From positions 13,341,373 through 13,405,372 of the forward strand of contig NC_036443.1 in the NCBI RefSeq assembly GCF_002775205.1: DNA of 64,000 bases, written 5' to 3'. Of this stretch, positions 13,297 through 26,630 are shown piece after piece. The position numbers and the translations under genes are program-made. The notes beneath the pieces are model-generated. The model was not told the DNA's origin. It ran no database searches and saw nothing but the letters and a program-made list of their open reading frames with translations. Positions within the stretch are counted from its first letter, which is position 1, and the number at the start of each line of letters is the position of its first letter. The DNA comes from Xiphophorus maculatus (lineage: Eukaryota > Chordata > Actinopteri > Cyprinodontiformes > Poeciliidae).

Positions 13297-13335
13297 ACGA
13301 TCGCCTGACGAGTATTTCATCTTCAAATTGCTTGT
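13297..13335 (+). repeat. Duplicated 39-bp motif, copy 2
   Basis: Starts ACGATCGCCTGACGAGTA and ends CTTCAAATTGCTTGT. It has the same orientation as copy 1, 1,176 bp away, inside a GC-richer block (about 12,820-13,450). Confidence 0.85.
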
Positions 13336-13828
13336 ATTATATTAGAAGGGGGTCTACCCTCACCGGAGAAGGGGAAATTTGTGTTTGCAGATATAGCCAC
13401 GCTGTGTGTGGGCGCGTGCGTGTGTGCGTGCGCAGCGATAAAAACTAGCAAGATGAATTATTAGACTACTGACATCAACGGCAATTGAAATGTGCTTCAA
13501 ATAACAGAGTGCTTAAGTGATTCTGCTTTTATCTCGCGTGCAACTCCTGGCAGGGCTACCTTTTATGTCCTTGACGTTGAACTCTTGATTCACCGAACAG
13601 TGAGCTCAGTTTTAGATGTTTAAAAAAAGAAGTAAATCTACTGTTCTGGTAAGGAGGAAAAACAGAAATTGAGTTGAAGGTTGGATGTCGAAGGCTATTT
13701 TCACCTCCTGCCTTATTTTCCTCCCCTCATGTAGAAACAGCAAGACGCTGCAGGTATCAACAGATGACAGCTGCTGTGTGTGCTGTAGTTCTACATTTTT
13801 CAGAAGCCTTTAACACTTACGTTGTGTT

Positions 13829-14985
13829 GCAGAAGTATTCATACCCTATATTGGGATTTTATGCGACCAAAACAACGTAGTGCTTAGCTGTGAATTGGTA
13901 GGTAAAGAATACATAGATTTAAGAAAAAACAAAACCTTTAAGTCTCTTTTGAAGTACACCTCTACCAGTTGTACAATTACTGAGACTTGACTGTTTTGCC
14001 CTTTCTTCTTGGAAAAGCAGCTCATGCTCAATCAGGCCGAATAAAGAACATCACTCTTTCATCCCATTCTCAGTTGTATTTTGGCCCGCACTTTGACCAA
14101 GCCATTCTTGACACATCAATATAATGTTATATGATAACATTTCCTCGTAGTTCTGACTGCATACTTAGGGCTGCTGCTGGAAGGAGAAAGTCCAAAGTTT
14201 CACAACCTTGGATCTTCTATCAGGTTTTCTCCCAGGATCATTATTCGCTCTGTCCATCTTTGTTTTGGATCGGTCAGTTTTTGGGGCTGTGTAAAGGGAC
14301 CAGAGTTATATTTCTCAGATATGTAGCCCACTCCATTTAGGTAGGAGCGAAAGCTCTTCCAAACTACGGCAAGCGAGAAGATGTCTGTATCTTTTCGCTC
14401 ACAAATGAAACCTAGTACGGTTTTCTTTCAAGGCTGCTGCATTTTTTTCATTTATACAAAGCAACATGCAGGATAGGTTGTTGGGCAACTTCTGATGAAA
14501 AAGCAAATAATCAAATACGTCATCCTTTAACGCATCAGCATCAAATTAGCAGAGCTTTGAAATGACTGAGTCTATTTCATGTCAGAGAACTCTGACGAAG
14601 CTTTTACAACTTTTCTCTCCTAATTTTCAGTCGTTCTGGTAAGACTATGTTTACTATGTTATCCTGCTAATATTGCTACTATAATCTTGGAATTAAACAA
14701 AACATTTTGTATCTTTTCCCTAATACTTAGCCCAAGCCACTTTTTGGACATTGTTTCTGTCATTTGCGATTAAATTTGGAAATCACATCTGGTACGGAAA
14801 AAAAAAAAAAATCTGACTTTTAGGCGAAATCACCCAGCCCTACAAATGATTTAGATAACCATGCATAGTTTTTCTTTCCACTTGTACTGCTTTGTATTTT
14901 ACCTTTCACATAAAATCCTAAAAGAAAATACACACAATTTTAAGGATTTAATATGACGAAATGTGAAAAATGTCCAAGGGTATGC
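13829..14985. repeat. Repeat family R2, long copy with inverted-looking ends
   Basis: The left end AAGTATTCATACCC with GGGATTTTATGCGACC is mirrored near the right end (reverse complement GCATACCCTTGG and GGATTTTATGTGAAAG), as in a DNA-transposon derivative. CAAATCACCCAGCCCTAC-like sequence near 14,825-14,842 suggests another element nested inside. No intact transposase frame. Confidence 0.5.
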
Positions 14986-16960
14986 TTTTTTTTTCTCTTT
15001 TCCTTTTTGTCAAACTGCGCTTGAGAATCAACACACATCCTTTATTACCGCCTCACAGCGGCAGCTTCGTTGCCTGCACGGTTTCGTGCTCCTTTTCCGA
15101 TTTCCCCCAAGACTCATCAATGCCCCATTACCAAGTCAAATCAGGTGGTGCTGCAGATATTTGCCGAGAACCAAGGCTGCAAGGCGCGACACAGACATTA
15201 GAGGATTCACTCAAGAAGCCTGGGAGGTTTTCCACCAGCAGCACTGCTGGATAACAAACAGGGCGAGGGGGTGAACAGAGAGCGAGAAATAAATATATAT
15301 ATATATAGAAAAAAATCACTGCTTGCTAAATGTGTTTGAGTGGTTTATGGCTCAAAGGGCAGCGAGGGAAAAAGAGACGTGCAATTGCATCTCACTGACT
15401 CTCCTTTAAGCAGCCCACCAGATTGTAATCTCCTGGGCTCCCTAGAAGTCGCACATTATTGTTTCTCATTTCATGTGTCACAAACAATTAAAACCAGCCA
15501 CCAGATTCCTCTGCCCCACAAGCTCCATTTGGAAAATAAAAAATAAAAAAAAAGCATTCTGCATTCACAGTCACATCTTCCAGAGCTGATTTTCTAGAAA
15601 ATGTCACACGTATTTCTCACTTTCATCGTCTTTATCTCGCGGCAACAGTAGCTACATGGTGGACGAGCCCTGGGTAACGTGAGCGGCTACGTGATGAAGA
15701 GAAAGGCAAAAAGAGATAGGTTGGGAATGGGGGGGGGTGGGTGAAGAGAAAGTGTCCTTTTAGTTTCCAGAGCCTGCTGTCAGCATGTTCATAGCTGCAG
15801 CAACACGAGGAAGACAAATCAAACTCCTGGCAGCAGAAAGGGAAATAAGGAAACAAAGCAAGGCAGTAGTTTTTTTCTTCTCTTCCCCATGCCACTGATT
15901 AGAGGAAACATAAGAGGAGGAGTTGAACACTGCAGGTTCTCCAAGAAAGGTTCTTCTAGGGACTGTAGTGAGTCTCTCCCCTGTGACAAAGCTGTCGCAC
16001 TTAGGAGTGAAATTTAACCTCTTATTGGTGCACATTTTTTAAGCTGTGCGCACGATGCCACCTTCTTCATCTGGTGTTTTGCAGCGAGCTTTGTGCCGAG
16101 GACATCCGTTTGCTTTATGCCAAGAATAAAGAGAGAGACAGTGAGTCTGACAGAGCTCTGCTCGCCCTCAATCATCCTCGAGAAATGTGTGCGAGCAAAC
16201 AGAACATCCGCCACCTTGGTGAGAGATTTGCACAATAGAGCCTGCCGAAGCGTCCTGCCTGACGCTCTCGTTAAAATTAACCACGGCAAATCAAGATGGG
16301 AGCGCAGCTGACTGGACGCGTCCAGCGGGAATTTTCTGAGATGTGACAAGCACTTAATTTAGCTGTCATCGGTAGCACCGTGCTAATGTTGAAATGTTTA
16401 AAAAAAAAAAAAGGAGGCGTGGATTCCTGCCGAGGATATGTATACGTGGAAAGAGGCTTTTAGCACCGCCACGCCACATAGCTGTGGCTTTATTTGAGAA
16501 GATGGTGAAATAAGGAGGAGGAGGATATGGCCTTTAAGAGAGAGCTGCTAGGCCCCGGGTCGGCTAAGTGACAATGAATCCTACAGTGAGTCGATTTGCT
16601 GCTTTTGAGAGCCTAGAAACTTGTCTGGTCGAGTGCTCACAGGGGAGACGTGGAGATGGAAGGATGGAGGGACAGAGCCTCACCTGTCGCTGTCCTCTAT
16701 TTGTCTGAGCCTCCCTGGAGGCTTTTGAGCTGCTCGCTACAACAAAGGGGGAACTTGTGGGGGGTGTGGGCAGAGGGAAAGCGCTCCACAGACAGCAGAG
16801 GAAAAAATGGACAAGTTTACAGGTAAACAAGGGGAAGAAACCGAGAGCAGAAGCAGGCTCTGTTTCAAACGACAGATTATAGCACAGATCTAAATAACAT
16901 AAGAGCCTTGTTTTCGTTTTAGTACTCAAGCTTCTTTAGAGGCTTTTAATCCCACTACAG
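14986..16960. promoter_or_regulatory. Cluster of enhancer-like blocks
   Basis: Non-repetitive mixed-composition sequence with several compact patches: 15,400-15,520 (ATTATTGTTTCTCATTTC, ACAAACAATTAAAACC, a SOX/homeodomain-like mix), 16,010-16,340 and 16,480-16,960. No coding frame or splice pair could be supported. Candidate conserved non-coding elements by texture. Confidence 0.3.
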
Positions 16961-17392
16961 TTGCTTGCTAGTTTCTTCCTTGCCTTATGGAAGACAAGGA
17001 AGATTTAAATGCCTCTGAGTACCTCTTGATTTAAATCAGAGGTCTTTCTCCCTGTTAGTTGAATATCACAAAAGATGTCAATGAAAGTTCTGTAATCAGG
17101 CCAATATTTTTAATAATTTAATAAGACAGAAAGTTACTGATGTATCTCTACCTTTATGCCAATTACTTAATAATTAACTATTATCTGCAGGTTTAATTTA
17201 ACATTTTTCAGGTCCCCGTCCACACCGAAACAATCATTTTTTTCTTAAACTAGAAATTTCTTAAACATTTTTGCCCCCTGATCACACGAAAACAGTCTTT
17301 TTGGGGGACACAAAGCAATTTCCAGAGTGAAAATTAATGCGCATAGCAAGAACACTGAATGCATTGGCCCAACCTCTGATTTAACCTGTATC
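16961..17392. other. AT-rich non-coding stretch
   Basis: Nothing recognisable beyond short palindromes (GATTTAAATC). Confidence 0.6.
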
Positions 17393-17916
17393 TAGGGATG
17401 CACGATATTATCGGCATGGTCCGTCAAAATAATTCACCTATATAAAAACCGGTGATTTTATATGACAAACCAGTGACAATGATGCCTGCAGCACAATGAC
17501 TGTGCTGCAGGCGCCGTAAGACGTCATAAGAAACTGTTAAGTACTGACGCACGACTGATGTGCTTTTCACTTGCTGCTTGTGAACACGTTGAGTTTAGTT
17601 TTGTGAAGATTTAAAAATTTGCACTGTTTGACTGTTGTCATTGGCTTAGAGCGAGTCGATAAATTTTACATTAAACATAATCCAAGTTGAAAGTATTACA
17701 TCATTTACAGCCTCCTTTTTGGCATTTGCATTTGGTAGCATGCTAAATTGACAAAGATAATGAAGTATTTTAATGGCACAGTTGAGAAAGTCGTATAGTT
17801 TCAGTAATTAGGAAAAGGAAAAAAAATATTGATATTGGTATCGGTTATCGGCCAAATGAGTTTTAGTATATTGGCATTTTGGATATCGACTAATAATCCA
17901 AACTCGTGCATCCCTG
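17393..17916. mobile_element. Non-autonomous hAT-type transposon with 8-bp target duplication
   Basis: Inverted ends AGGGATGCACGA and TCGTGCATCCCT bound 524 bp. The flanks are CCTGTATC (17385-17392) and CCTGTAAC (17917-17924), an 8-bp duplication with one mismatch, typical of hAT elements. Inside is a perfect 12-bp stem, GCCTGCAGCACA / TGTGCTGCAGGC with a 5-nt loop (17484-17512). No transposase frame. Confidence 0.85.
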
Positions 17917-17924
17917 CCTGTAAC

Positions 17925-18580
17925 CCCAAAGGCATCATACATAACAATAGCAGATTAAATGCTTGTGGTTGTGCCAAAACTACTATAGAACCTCATTGAA
18001 GGTTACAGCTGCAAAATAAAAGGTTCTACTTAAGACTCCACAAATGTTTTTCGGCATTCTTGTTTTCTTGTTGTGTTCACAGCTAATCTTGTGTGAAGGC
18101 TTTATGCTAATGTCCCATACTCCATGAAATGTAATCAAATGAAAAATATATCAACATCAACGTCAGTATTGGCCGATAATAATGTCAATATCGAGTTTTA
18201 GAAAAATATGCCTCGAGTTATTTTTCCTTTGTAGAGAGGGGAAAATAACTTAGTATTTTTGACCTATAAGTACATCGGCAAAATGTAATCAAATAATTGT
18301 CATGCTTTAATTGAGCAGGCATTATTTTACTAGTTTACTATCACTGAATCTCAGAGACTAAAGCAACATAACTACAGCCTGCACTCACAGTCTGTTACAT
18401 TTAATATCCCTTCAGTAAGTCCAGGATTAGGGTAACAGGCAATACATCTTCCACTAGGAACTACGCACAACAGAACCTGAAGTTGTGCAGATTAATTCAA
18501 TGTGACGATTTAAACACATTCTAGGGCAATCAAGAAAGCAAGTTCTCAGTAAGATTTCTCTATAAAAATGAAAGGCAAAA
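17925..18580. other. AT-rich stretch with a possible hAT fragment
   Basis: TATTGGCCGATAATAATGTC and CAATATCGAG near 18,170-18,200 echo the interior of the preceding hAT element. Otherwise nothing recognisable. Confidence 0.4.
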
Positions 18581-19480
18581 GAAATATTCATCAGCAACAC
18601 ATCAAAACTTTACAGTCGACTTCAAAGACGGCGCCGCACAGGCAAACAGACATCAGATGTGCACAGCAAGATTTAACCTGACTTTCAAGTCCACAAAGGA
18701 TGACACAATGTTGTTTGAGTATGGGCAGCAGATGACAGGAGTAATTTGCCACATCGCTGATTTGAAAAGGAGCCCTTGAAGATGACACAGAAAGACAACT
18801 GTATTGTCATCCTAAAGAGGATCTATGAAATCAATGGGACGAGATCAATGCTGTCTCTCCCTCTCTTTCACAGCACTTTACATAAAATATAATAACCATT
18901 ACAGAGGCCACCGTCTAGCTCACCAATTTTCTGTGCGGGGTGTGCAGACGTCTACACGGCTCATTTTGCCCCATCGGTTCAGAGGTTACTAGCACAACTT
19001 CACACGCAAGGAAGGACGAATGAGGAGGCAGAAAGTGAGAGGAGAAAAAAAAATCCCTAGGCAAGTCAGAGCCGAAACTAAAGGCAGCGGGAGAAAAAAA
19101 GGGTTTGGGAGAGACTAGCGCAGGGTCTTCATTAGAGTAGAGAAGCTAGCCAAGCACTGTGGTAAGAGCTCCTCATCCTCTCAGTTAATTAGGATTTCTG
19201 CTGCTTCATTTTAGGGCGAGGGACAGGATGTTGGAGGCTTGATTGCTTTTTATTTCTCAGCCTAACGGCTCGGCTGCTGCTGCCGCTTTATTAACAGAAG
19301 ATCTTGCAGATTTACAGCTTTGCAGCAAACATCAATTTCAATAATTACAAGAAAACTGTTGGCAAGTACACAATAAAAACACACGCTCCCTTTTTCTTCC
19401 CCTCCCTCGACTCGGTCGCCATTCAGAAAATATCCACACACCCCCCACCCCTCCTTTGCGCGATCTAATTTCCATAGATG
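18581..19480. promoter_or_regulatory. Enhancer-like block
   Basis: Mixed-composition, non-repetitive DNA with CAGTTAATTAGGATT (19180-19194 region) and GC-rich patches. Candidate conserved non-coding element by texture only. Confidence 0.28.
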
Positions 19481-19499
19481 TGCCCTTTTCAGGACTGAA

Positions 19500-20380
19500 T
19501 ATTATAAACACACACTGATTTGCCTCAGTCGCACTTTAGCACTTCAAATATTTTACAATCGTTTCCCGGTCAGGAGGTGGGAGCAAATGGTGAATGCCAC
19601 ATTTACATTAAACATCCAAACCTGAGCATTTCTGCTGTCACCAAACCAAACAGATGCAAGAAAGAAAAGCTGGTTTTATGCACTACACATTATGCTAGAG
19701 GTGTTAGTCAAACAGCCAGACAACAGGATCTGCATTTTCTTCCCTCTTGATTGGTCACAATCAGGTCCAATAATAAAAATAAACAAATAACTAGTACTAC
19801 TTTTCCCTATTTATTAAATGCATCTAAACAATAAGCTCAAAATAAATGCATCAACCAAACTTTGGTTTGAGAGAATCAAATAGAGATTAGAGACATCTGC
19901 CTATGGATAAACAATAAAAAATTAAATCATTTTAAGAGTAAAGTTTTCCCTCTTTTTCTGTCCTTTATTTATTCTAAATATAAATACAAGAAACTATATA
20001 AATAGAACTATTAATAATTATTAATTAACTAAAATCGTAGCTGGAAAATTGGAAAAAAATTACTTGTTTTGTTTGATTCAAACCTATTACTGCCATAAAA
20101 GGGTACATTTTTCTTTTATCTTCTACAGTGCTTACAAATAAAAATTATATATATACATACATATATATAAAAGAAAATGTGCACAGGCCATCCTCAGTGC
20201 ATCTCATACTTTTTGCAAAAACACCACGTCACCCACTGGGTAAATAATCCTCATCACTAGAGGCAAGGTATTTGGCATTGCCCTTTATTGTAATGGTAAT
20301 GTAAGGCTAATACTGCATGTATGAGAACAAACCGAACCCAGACAATAGGTGCAAGAAATCACACTTTAAAGACAACAGTT
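19500..20380. other. AT-rich non-coding stretch
   Basis: Includes an AT-alternating patch at about 20,143-20,170. No gene recognised. Confidence 0.6.
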
Positions 20381-21480
20381 AACAGCTCCAGCGCAGAGAG
20401 CCACAGTTTTCATTTGAATAAAATCAATAATTGTGTTGCCTTGCAGTATATTGCCTTCCTGTCATCTCATCTTGCTTACTAATGTTTCTTTCATGAGCCA
20501 GCCCACTGCTGGTGACATTATAGCTACAGCGCTCGCACAACTCCCAGATGGATCAGTGAAAATGGTTGGCGTAAAACACAATTAGTACGGTCCATATGGC
20601 TGCTAGTGGAGGAGGAGCAGGAGGGCTCCCTTGTGGTTTTGATTGAAGGCTGCTTCTCTGCTACCTTAAAGATCAAACCGCTGTCATAATAATTGGACCA
20701 TTTGAATTCTGCCACTTGCCTTGGAAAAGAAAAGCAGCACCACTTCAACTGATTACCAAGAAGCAGGAGGATTCTTGGTGAAATAAATTCACCAACCTTG
20801 ACTGATCGCTCAATCAATTGCTCTTTCATCATGATTAATGGTTCATATTGGATAATGGAGGAAATTTAATGTGAGGGGAGCATTACTTCCTGATTTCAGC
20901 GTTCAGTCGTATCGATTGGTCCGCAGCCCTCGTTTTTGACCAATGGAATGTGCTGATAAGAGAGCGATGTGTTCGACCTATGTAAACCGAGCTCAGAGTA
21001 AACGATTTACTGTGCTTTGGGCGCGTCTCATTCACTGATAGGTCTGTATGCCCAGCCTGACAAGCATTTTCTTGCCTGAGAAACGCAGACACCTTTTAGT
21101 GAGTAGAAGCGAACAACAACAGCTTGAGGCAACAGATTTATTACAAATTGATCTATTAGATAGCACTGCTGTGCTTCACTGTTTTCTCTCTCCTCCTCCT
21201 CCACTCTCTCTTTGTCTCTGACAACCTTTCCCTGATGGTAGCTGGAGTGTATCAGAGAGGAAGTGCTACAGTGGCAAATCTAAACCCAATTCTCAGAACT
21301 CATTTTCTCTGCGCCGACTCCTGGCACCGAGGTGCAAAAGACAAGATGTCCATCTTTAAACCCAGTCGATCTGACGCAACAACCTAGCGCCCAACCTGAA
21401 GCCTCAGCACTCGATAGGGTCGTCTAGCCTCCAAGGACGATCAAGGACGCGCCTCACCGGAAGTGCCTTATGAACAGGTC
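20381..21480. promoter_or_regulatory. Enhancer-like block
   Basis: Non-repetitive mixed-composition DNA with homeodomain-type TCATCATGATTAATGG at 20,827-20,842. No exon is supported. Inference by texture. Confidence 0.27.
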
Positions 21481-21860
21481 TTTTTCTTCTGCCTACATAA
21501 ACACTGAGCCCTCGCTGTCTTTCCTGACACCTCCACCAAAACGTTGGACACAAAACAAAACCTGGTGTATAGAGTCACAACATCAGCACGACGCCCGTAC
21601 TCGTCACAGAGACGCCAAAGCTCAACCAGCCCCTTATCAAAGGATCTACATAATATTTAGCAGCCAGGAAACACAAACACACAACAATGGGAGTCCTAAC
21701 GGACACTTTAATTAATGACCGAGCCACGCTGGTCAAAACAATAGACTGCTGCTATTGATAAACCACTCCATAAAACAATCAATTGAATCAATGGTATTGT
21801 TTAGACTCGATAATGAAGGTTAACTTTCATCACCACGACAGAAGTCAAATATTTTAAAGA

Positions 21861-22140
21861 GGGCTGGAGGGGTTGTGTATTTTCTAGGCACATAGTGTAA
21901 TTTTATAGCACAATCAAGGAACTTTGTTGCCTTCAGTTGTCATGAAAATGCTGTTTTTTTATGTCAAAAACAACTTAAAGAACTCTGACTTCACATTGTA
22001 GTCATATCTGACGTCTTGAAATTAGCCTCTGTCCCTTTAAGAAGCCCTGCCATTTATGACACTCTAAGCTCATCATCAAAAAAATGCTTCTCCATGCTGT
22101 CCACTGATGCCATTTACAACCATTAGTAAGAGCACTGTTT
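21861..22140 (+). repeat. Dispersed repeat family R1, copy 2
   Basis: Related to 9034-9240 (TTTCTAGGCACATAGTGTAA, then TTTTATAGCACAATCAAGGA), continuing into AACTCTGACTTC and TGAAATTAGCC. Class unknown. Confidence 0.65.
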
Positions 22141-24229
22141 GTATAATAAGCTCATCAGATGCCCATTTCCACCAGGTTTTTGCTAACTGCTGCTAGTCTG
22201 AAGGAGCTTAGTGAGCTCTAGTCTGTACAGGGCCACATAAAAATAACCTTAAAAGAACAGTTGTGTGCTTACATATTATGCTATCAATGAAATCAAAGCA
22301 GTTTTCATCCGTATGCTGTGAATTACATCAATGTGAAAAGATGGTGAATATTGTTTAATTTCAACAGGTTTTCTAAATACATTCTGGCACAACTGGGCCT
22401 TTTAGGACACTCATGATCTTGATATGGCCCAAAATGAAAATGAGTTCAACCCTGGTGGTTTAGATCAAAGCACATTCATGTGTTTAATTGGTCAAGTCAA
22501 AGTCTACACCTAAATACTTGCAACTGTTGCAGCAAAATTATGGTTCTTGTTAGCAAGTCAAAGAAGATTTTTGTGTGCAGCAGGTCAGAAACTAGGATAA
22601 AAACAGGTCCAAATAGGAACAAAATATCACATGTTCCTGCTGAAAGCTTAAGGTTAAACTAACGGCAGGAGGTTATGTAGTCCATTCAGCCACATATATT
22701 TGCTGAAAAATAGTAACAATGAGTGCTGATAGAAAAGTACCCAGTCTATTGTGCTCCTTCCCTTTAATCACCTCCACCTTTTATCTGTGCTACACAGGAA
22801 GAGAGAGCACAGAAAAGGGCTTTGGGCAGGATAACTGTGTATCTGTGTGTCCCCTGGAAAACTTCGACATGTTGAAATATTCCAGGGATAGTGTACATGT
22901 CTACATAAACATCTTGAGGCACGCAGCTGCAGGGTGTGTGCAGTGCAACACTGGTATGCATTGTTTGTGTTTCTGCACCACGAGCACCATGCAGTGTCAT
23001 TACATGAGGCAATCTCTTACCTAATCAGTACTGACACACACACACACACACAGCGCAGTCCTCCTCCTCCTCACAGTCGCCCACCCCACAACTCTTCTCT
23101 CCTTCTCCTCGGGGGCCAGCCAGCTGATTTCATTTCATTTTTCTCTCTTACTGAAATGGCGAAAGGCTGGCTGTTAGTTTTGACTTACAATTTTTGCTTT
23201 TTTGCCATGTCAGTGACAAAGAGCTATTAATAGGATCCCTTGCACTGAAAAACGGGGTTATGACCTGAATCTTATGCTGCCTTTTTAAACTGTCAGCATT
23301 TGAAAAAAAAAAAAAAAAATAGTGAATGTTTCACTCACTGCCTGAAATCTTCCTATAATAAACTGTTACCATTTTAGTTCGGCTGAGATTTTCAAAGTGA
23401 TTTGTTGAAATGCAGATATATTGAGTGACATGTTTGTTTACTTCTTTCTTTAAATTCAGGAGTTCTCATTAAGATTAAGCCTATAAACAGTTTTGACACA
23501 ACAGCTCCAGCATTAATAGAGGCAGAATGGTCATTCAGCAAGGAGTAAAGCGATGCTCAATAGTCCATTTAGGGACAAAACCTTTAATTTTTAATTAATC
23601 ATTTTTTTATCCAGATAGACGGTAACACACACCTATGCTCTGACAAAACAGAAATCAAATTGTTTGTCCATAATTAGTAAACCAGCACGACACATCACAG
23701 ATATGTTGCAATATTACTATTGTTGTGTTCCCAGTGTCTCAAATTCCTATTTTGGAAGTCAATAGGATATTCCTCCTGCTGGATGCCGTTTAATTGAGGT
23801 GTGGATACTCACATTTGATATACGTATTAATTCCCAAGATGCTAACAGGTCATGAAGAGTGTTTGAAGTATTACTACCAGCATTTTGATTGGTCTAGGCA
23901 CCAGAAGCATTAAGGAAGCTATTTGTCTCTTTCAAACGTGAGGAAAGAATACTTTCTTAATATTTCTGAATATTTTCAGATCTCTACCCATTTCTTGATA
24001 ATTCCAAATAAATTTATCATAATCAGGTATTTTCTGATCATTTCTGACATATTATGGTAGCCAATGACATTTATCTGAGCAGAGTGATTGTCCAACCCTT
24101 ATATTAGAAAGTGTTTTTACATTTTACAGTGTTATCGCCTACCAACATATTGTTTTTTCTCCAAATTATTCCAGCAGATTATTGCAGCATTATTTTTTAT
24201 TCTTACTTCCTTCTTCACAAAATGTAAAC
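22141..24229. other. Non-coding stretch
   Basis: AT-rich; a short (CA)n at 23,033-23,052 and a long A run near 23,304-23,319. No gene recognised. Confidence 0.6.
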
Positions 24230-24569
24230 AAAAATGGAGTAGTGCCACACTTTAGCGGTTGTAGGATTTTTTTTTGTCTTTGGTAAAAGACCACGAGCCA
24301 TTTCTCCCTCTAGAGTTAGACTCTTGCGTTTGTTTTGGTTGTACGACCCAGAATTCCCTGCGCCATAGACCACTTCCTGCTTTAGGAGCGCTCTCCGGTC
24401 ATTTATCCATTCAAACCAGAGTTCGCTTTAATCAAACCAAGGCCTAGGTTTGATGGCAGACCAGAGTTAGATTACACGCTCACACCTCCCCAAACGAACC
24501 TGACCTTCTAGACAAATGAACTAGAGTTTGATTAAAGTGGACTAAACAGGGCTGGTGTGAAAGCAGCAT
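24230..24569. repeat. MITE-like repeat fragment with inverted arms
   Basis: CTTTAATCAAAC (24426-24437) and GTTTGATTAAAG (24526-24537) form a perfect 12-bp inverted pair. The right end AACAGGGCTGGTGTGAAAGC matches my memory of a common fish MITE terminus. The left edge is approximate. Confidence 0.45.
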
Positions 24570-24819
24570 GAAGGGAGGGAGACACCAAAGTTTCTAAGCC
24601 ATCTAGGGGTGTCACCCTCTTCTTCATGCGTTTGTTTTGCTGTTGCGTCACATCTTGAACGTTAGCCAAGCCTCCACTTCCAGTTTCCACACTCTCCATT
24701 CCACAACCACTTAGGTACACAGAGCAGAAAGGACATCAGAATGTGGCCAGTTTCAACATCCTAAATCCAACACAGAAAACATGCAGACAGCCGCGGCAAC
24801 GGTAGAACAAGCTGTGCCT

Positions 24820-25990
24820 TCTTAGTTACGATACATGCATGCAAGTCAAGCCAACCACAACGATCCAGGCGGCATTTGTGAGATGAAGATGAGGCCGACT
24901 CGCGCAGAAAACAGATTTGATCACATCTAGTACATCAAACACCACCGGCGGCATGCGGCAAGACAGTTCACAATTGTTAACACGAGCGGCGCTTGCCGAT
25001 ACCATCTCCTTGGCACAATTGTTAGAGCTGCAGAGCTAGGCCCGAATCAAACAAAGATGAGAGAAGATGCGGCGTGCTTGGATCTCCTCTTATGAGAGGT
25101 GAAGGGAAGCTGTCACACAACACAAAACGCATCTAGTCTTTCCTTTCTCTGACATGCTGAGGGACTGAAGGGGGGGAGAAAGAAAGGCGAGAAAGAGGCA
25201 GGGGAGGGGGTTGCTCGCCTCATTTCTGCCAGTGTGCCCTGTGCGTGTCAGTCCAATATCTTAAAACAACACATGCACGGCTTTGCTACAGCCAATTACC
25301 CTGCTCTTGGCACGGGAACTGAAAAACATCTTCGGAGAACAATAAAGAGAGCTTGGCTTGTTGTGCGTGCTGTCAGTAAGTGCTGACAGATTGTTATTTT
25401 TAATGAATATACAGCACTTGAATTGCCCATCAAGAGGTCTTTGAGCGAACATTGCTCCTTTGTTAAGGGCATTAATTTTCTGTGTAACCGCCAGATATCT
25501 AGCAATGAAACAGATACTGAACACTACAAAGGAAAGTCTACTTGCCTCCCCCTTTTTTTTGCCCGTTGCCTTGCATTTGCTACAAGTACGCCTCATCATT
25601 CGAGCTTTATTTCTTAGCAGGCGCTTGACAACATCCGTTTCCCTGCTTACCTACATCTCTCAGCAACCAAACAGTGTTGAATAAAACAACAAATCAGCTC
25701 TAATCACCTCCTCTTTGAAACGAAACAGTAGCCTCTACAGTTCAAGCTTATCTCGACATCATGCGCCATAAAGCAATGCCACAAGCCTTGAATGGAACAG
25801 GACGAGGCAGTCAGAGAGAGCAGGAGGATTTTAAGGTGAAACAATTTCTCATAACAAAAGGTGAAAAAACAGCAAGCTGCCATTTGTGTGCAACATGGTA
25901 ATAATGAACACCAGACCGTGTGCATTGACGCGTCATCCAACAAAGAGGTGTCGGAGCACAGGGGAAAAAGGATTTTCCTCATCATTGTCT
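24820..25990. promoter_or_regulatory. Strong candidate developmental enhancer cluster
   Basis: Around 25,340-25,510 the texture is that of a deeply conserved element: inverted MEIS/TGIF-type sites CTGTCAG / CTGACAG (25370-25389), TTTTTAATGAATATA, a SOX-like CTCCTTTGTTAAG and the homeodomain-like GCATTAATTTTC. A second patch at 24,960-25,035 has two copies of ACAATTGTTA-type palindromes. No open frame of note. Confidence 0.42.
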
Positions 25991-26630
25991 GGCCTTTGCC
26001 ACATATTACTCACAGCCAGCTGCCATTACTCAAACACATACTAGTGATTAAAGGGAAATAGCAGGTTTATTACACTTCACTTATCGTGACTCCGCTGCTA
26101 CAGCAACCGCACCGGATTACCCTCCCGTAGGCAGGGTGTGTCGTCGGATGTGCGATTTTGCAGACCACTCAAAGAAGCAACACGTACCACCTGACAGAAC
26201 CGCGAGCGCCACGGTGTGCAGAAGCAAAACAGAAGGCCGCAAAAGTTCTGCTTTAAGCCATTCTAAATTATCCTCCACACAAACCCAGAGGAATTTCAGC
26301 TGAACAAGAACCACCCATTAAGGTGGTTTTCAGTCAGAGCGGTGGTGAAGCAGTAATCAACGTACAGCCGGTAATGGGAGATCTCTGTACTACAACACAG
26401 CAAGTCTATATTTTAAATGGTGAGTAAAGAAAACCTAAGTCACAACCACTGGAGATTGCCAGAATGAATGTGAAGCTAATCTCCTACTTTATGCAAATAT
26501 TAACTTGTCGTTTTACACCACTCACATAGTCCAATCATTATCAGCTAGTAGTAGAAAGAATATAGTGGGATTGGTTGTTGATAACCACGAGCCATGCTAC
26601 CAGAATTATGGTAAACAGAGGGGTTAAAAA
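25991..26630. other. Non-coding stretch
   Basis: Mixed composition. No gene or repeat family recognised. Confidence 0.5.
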
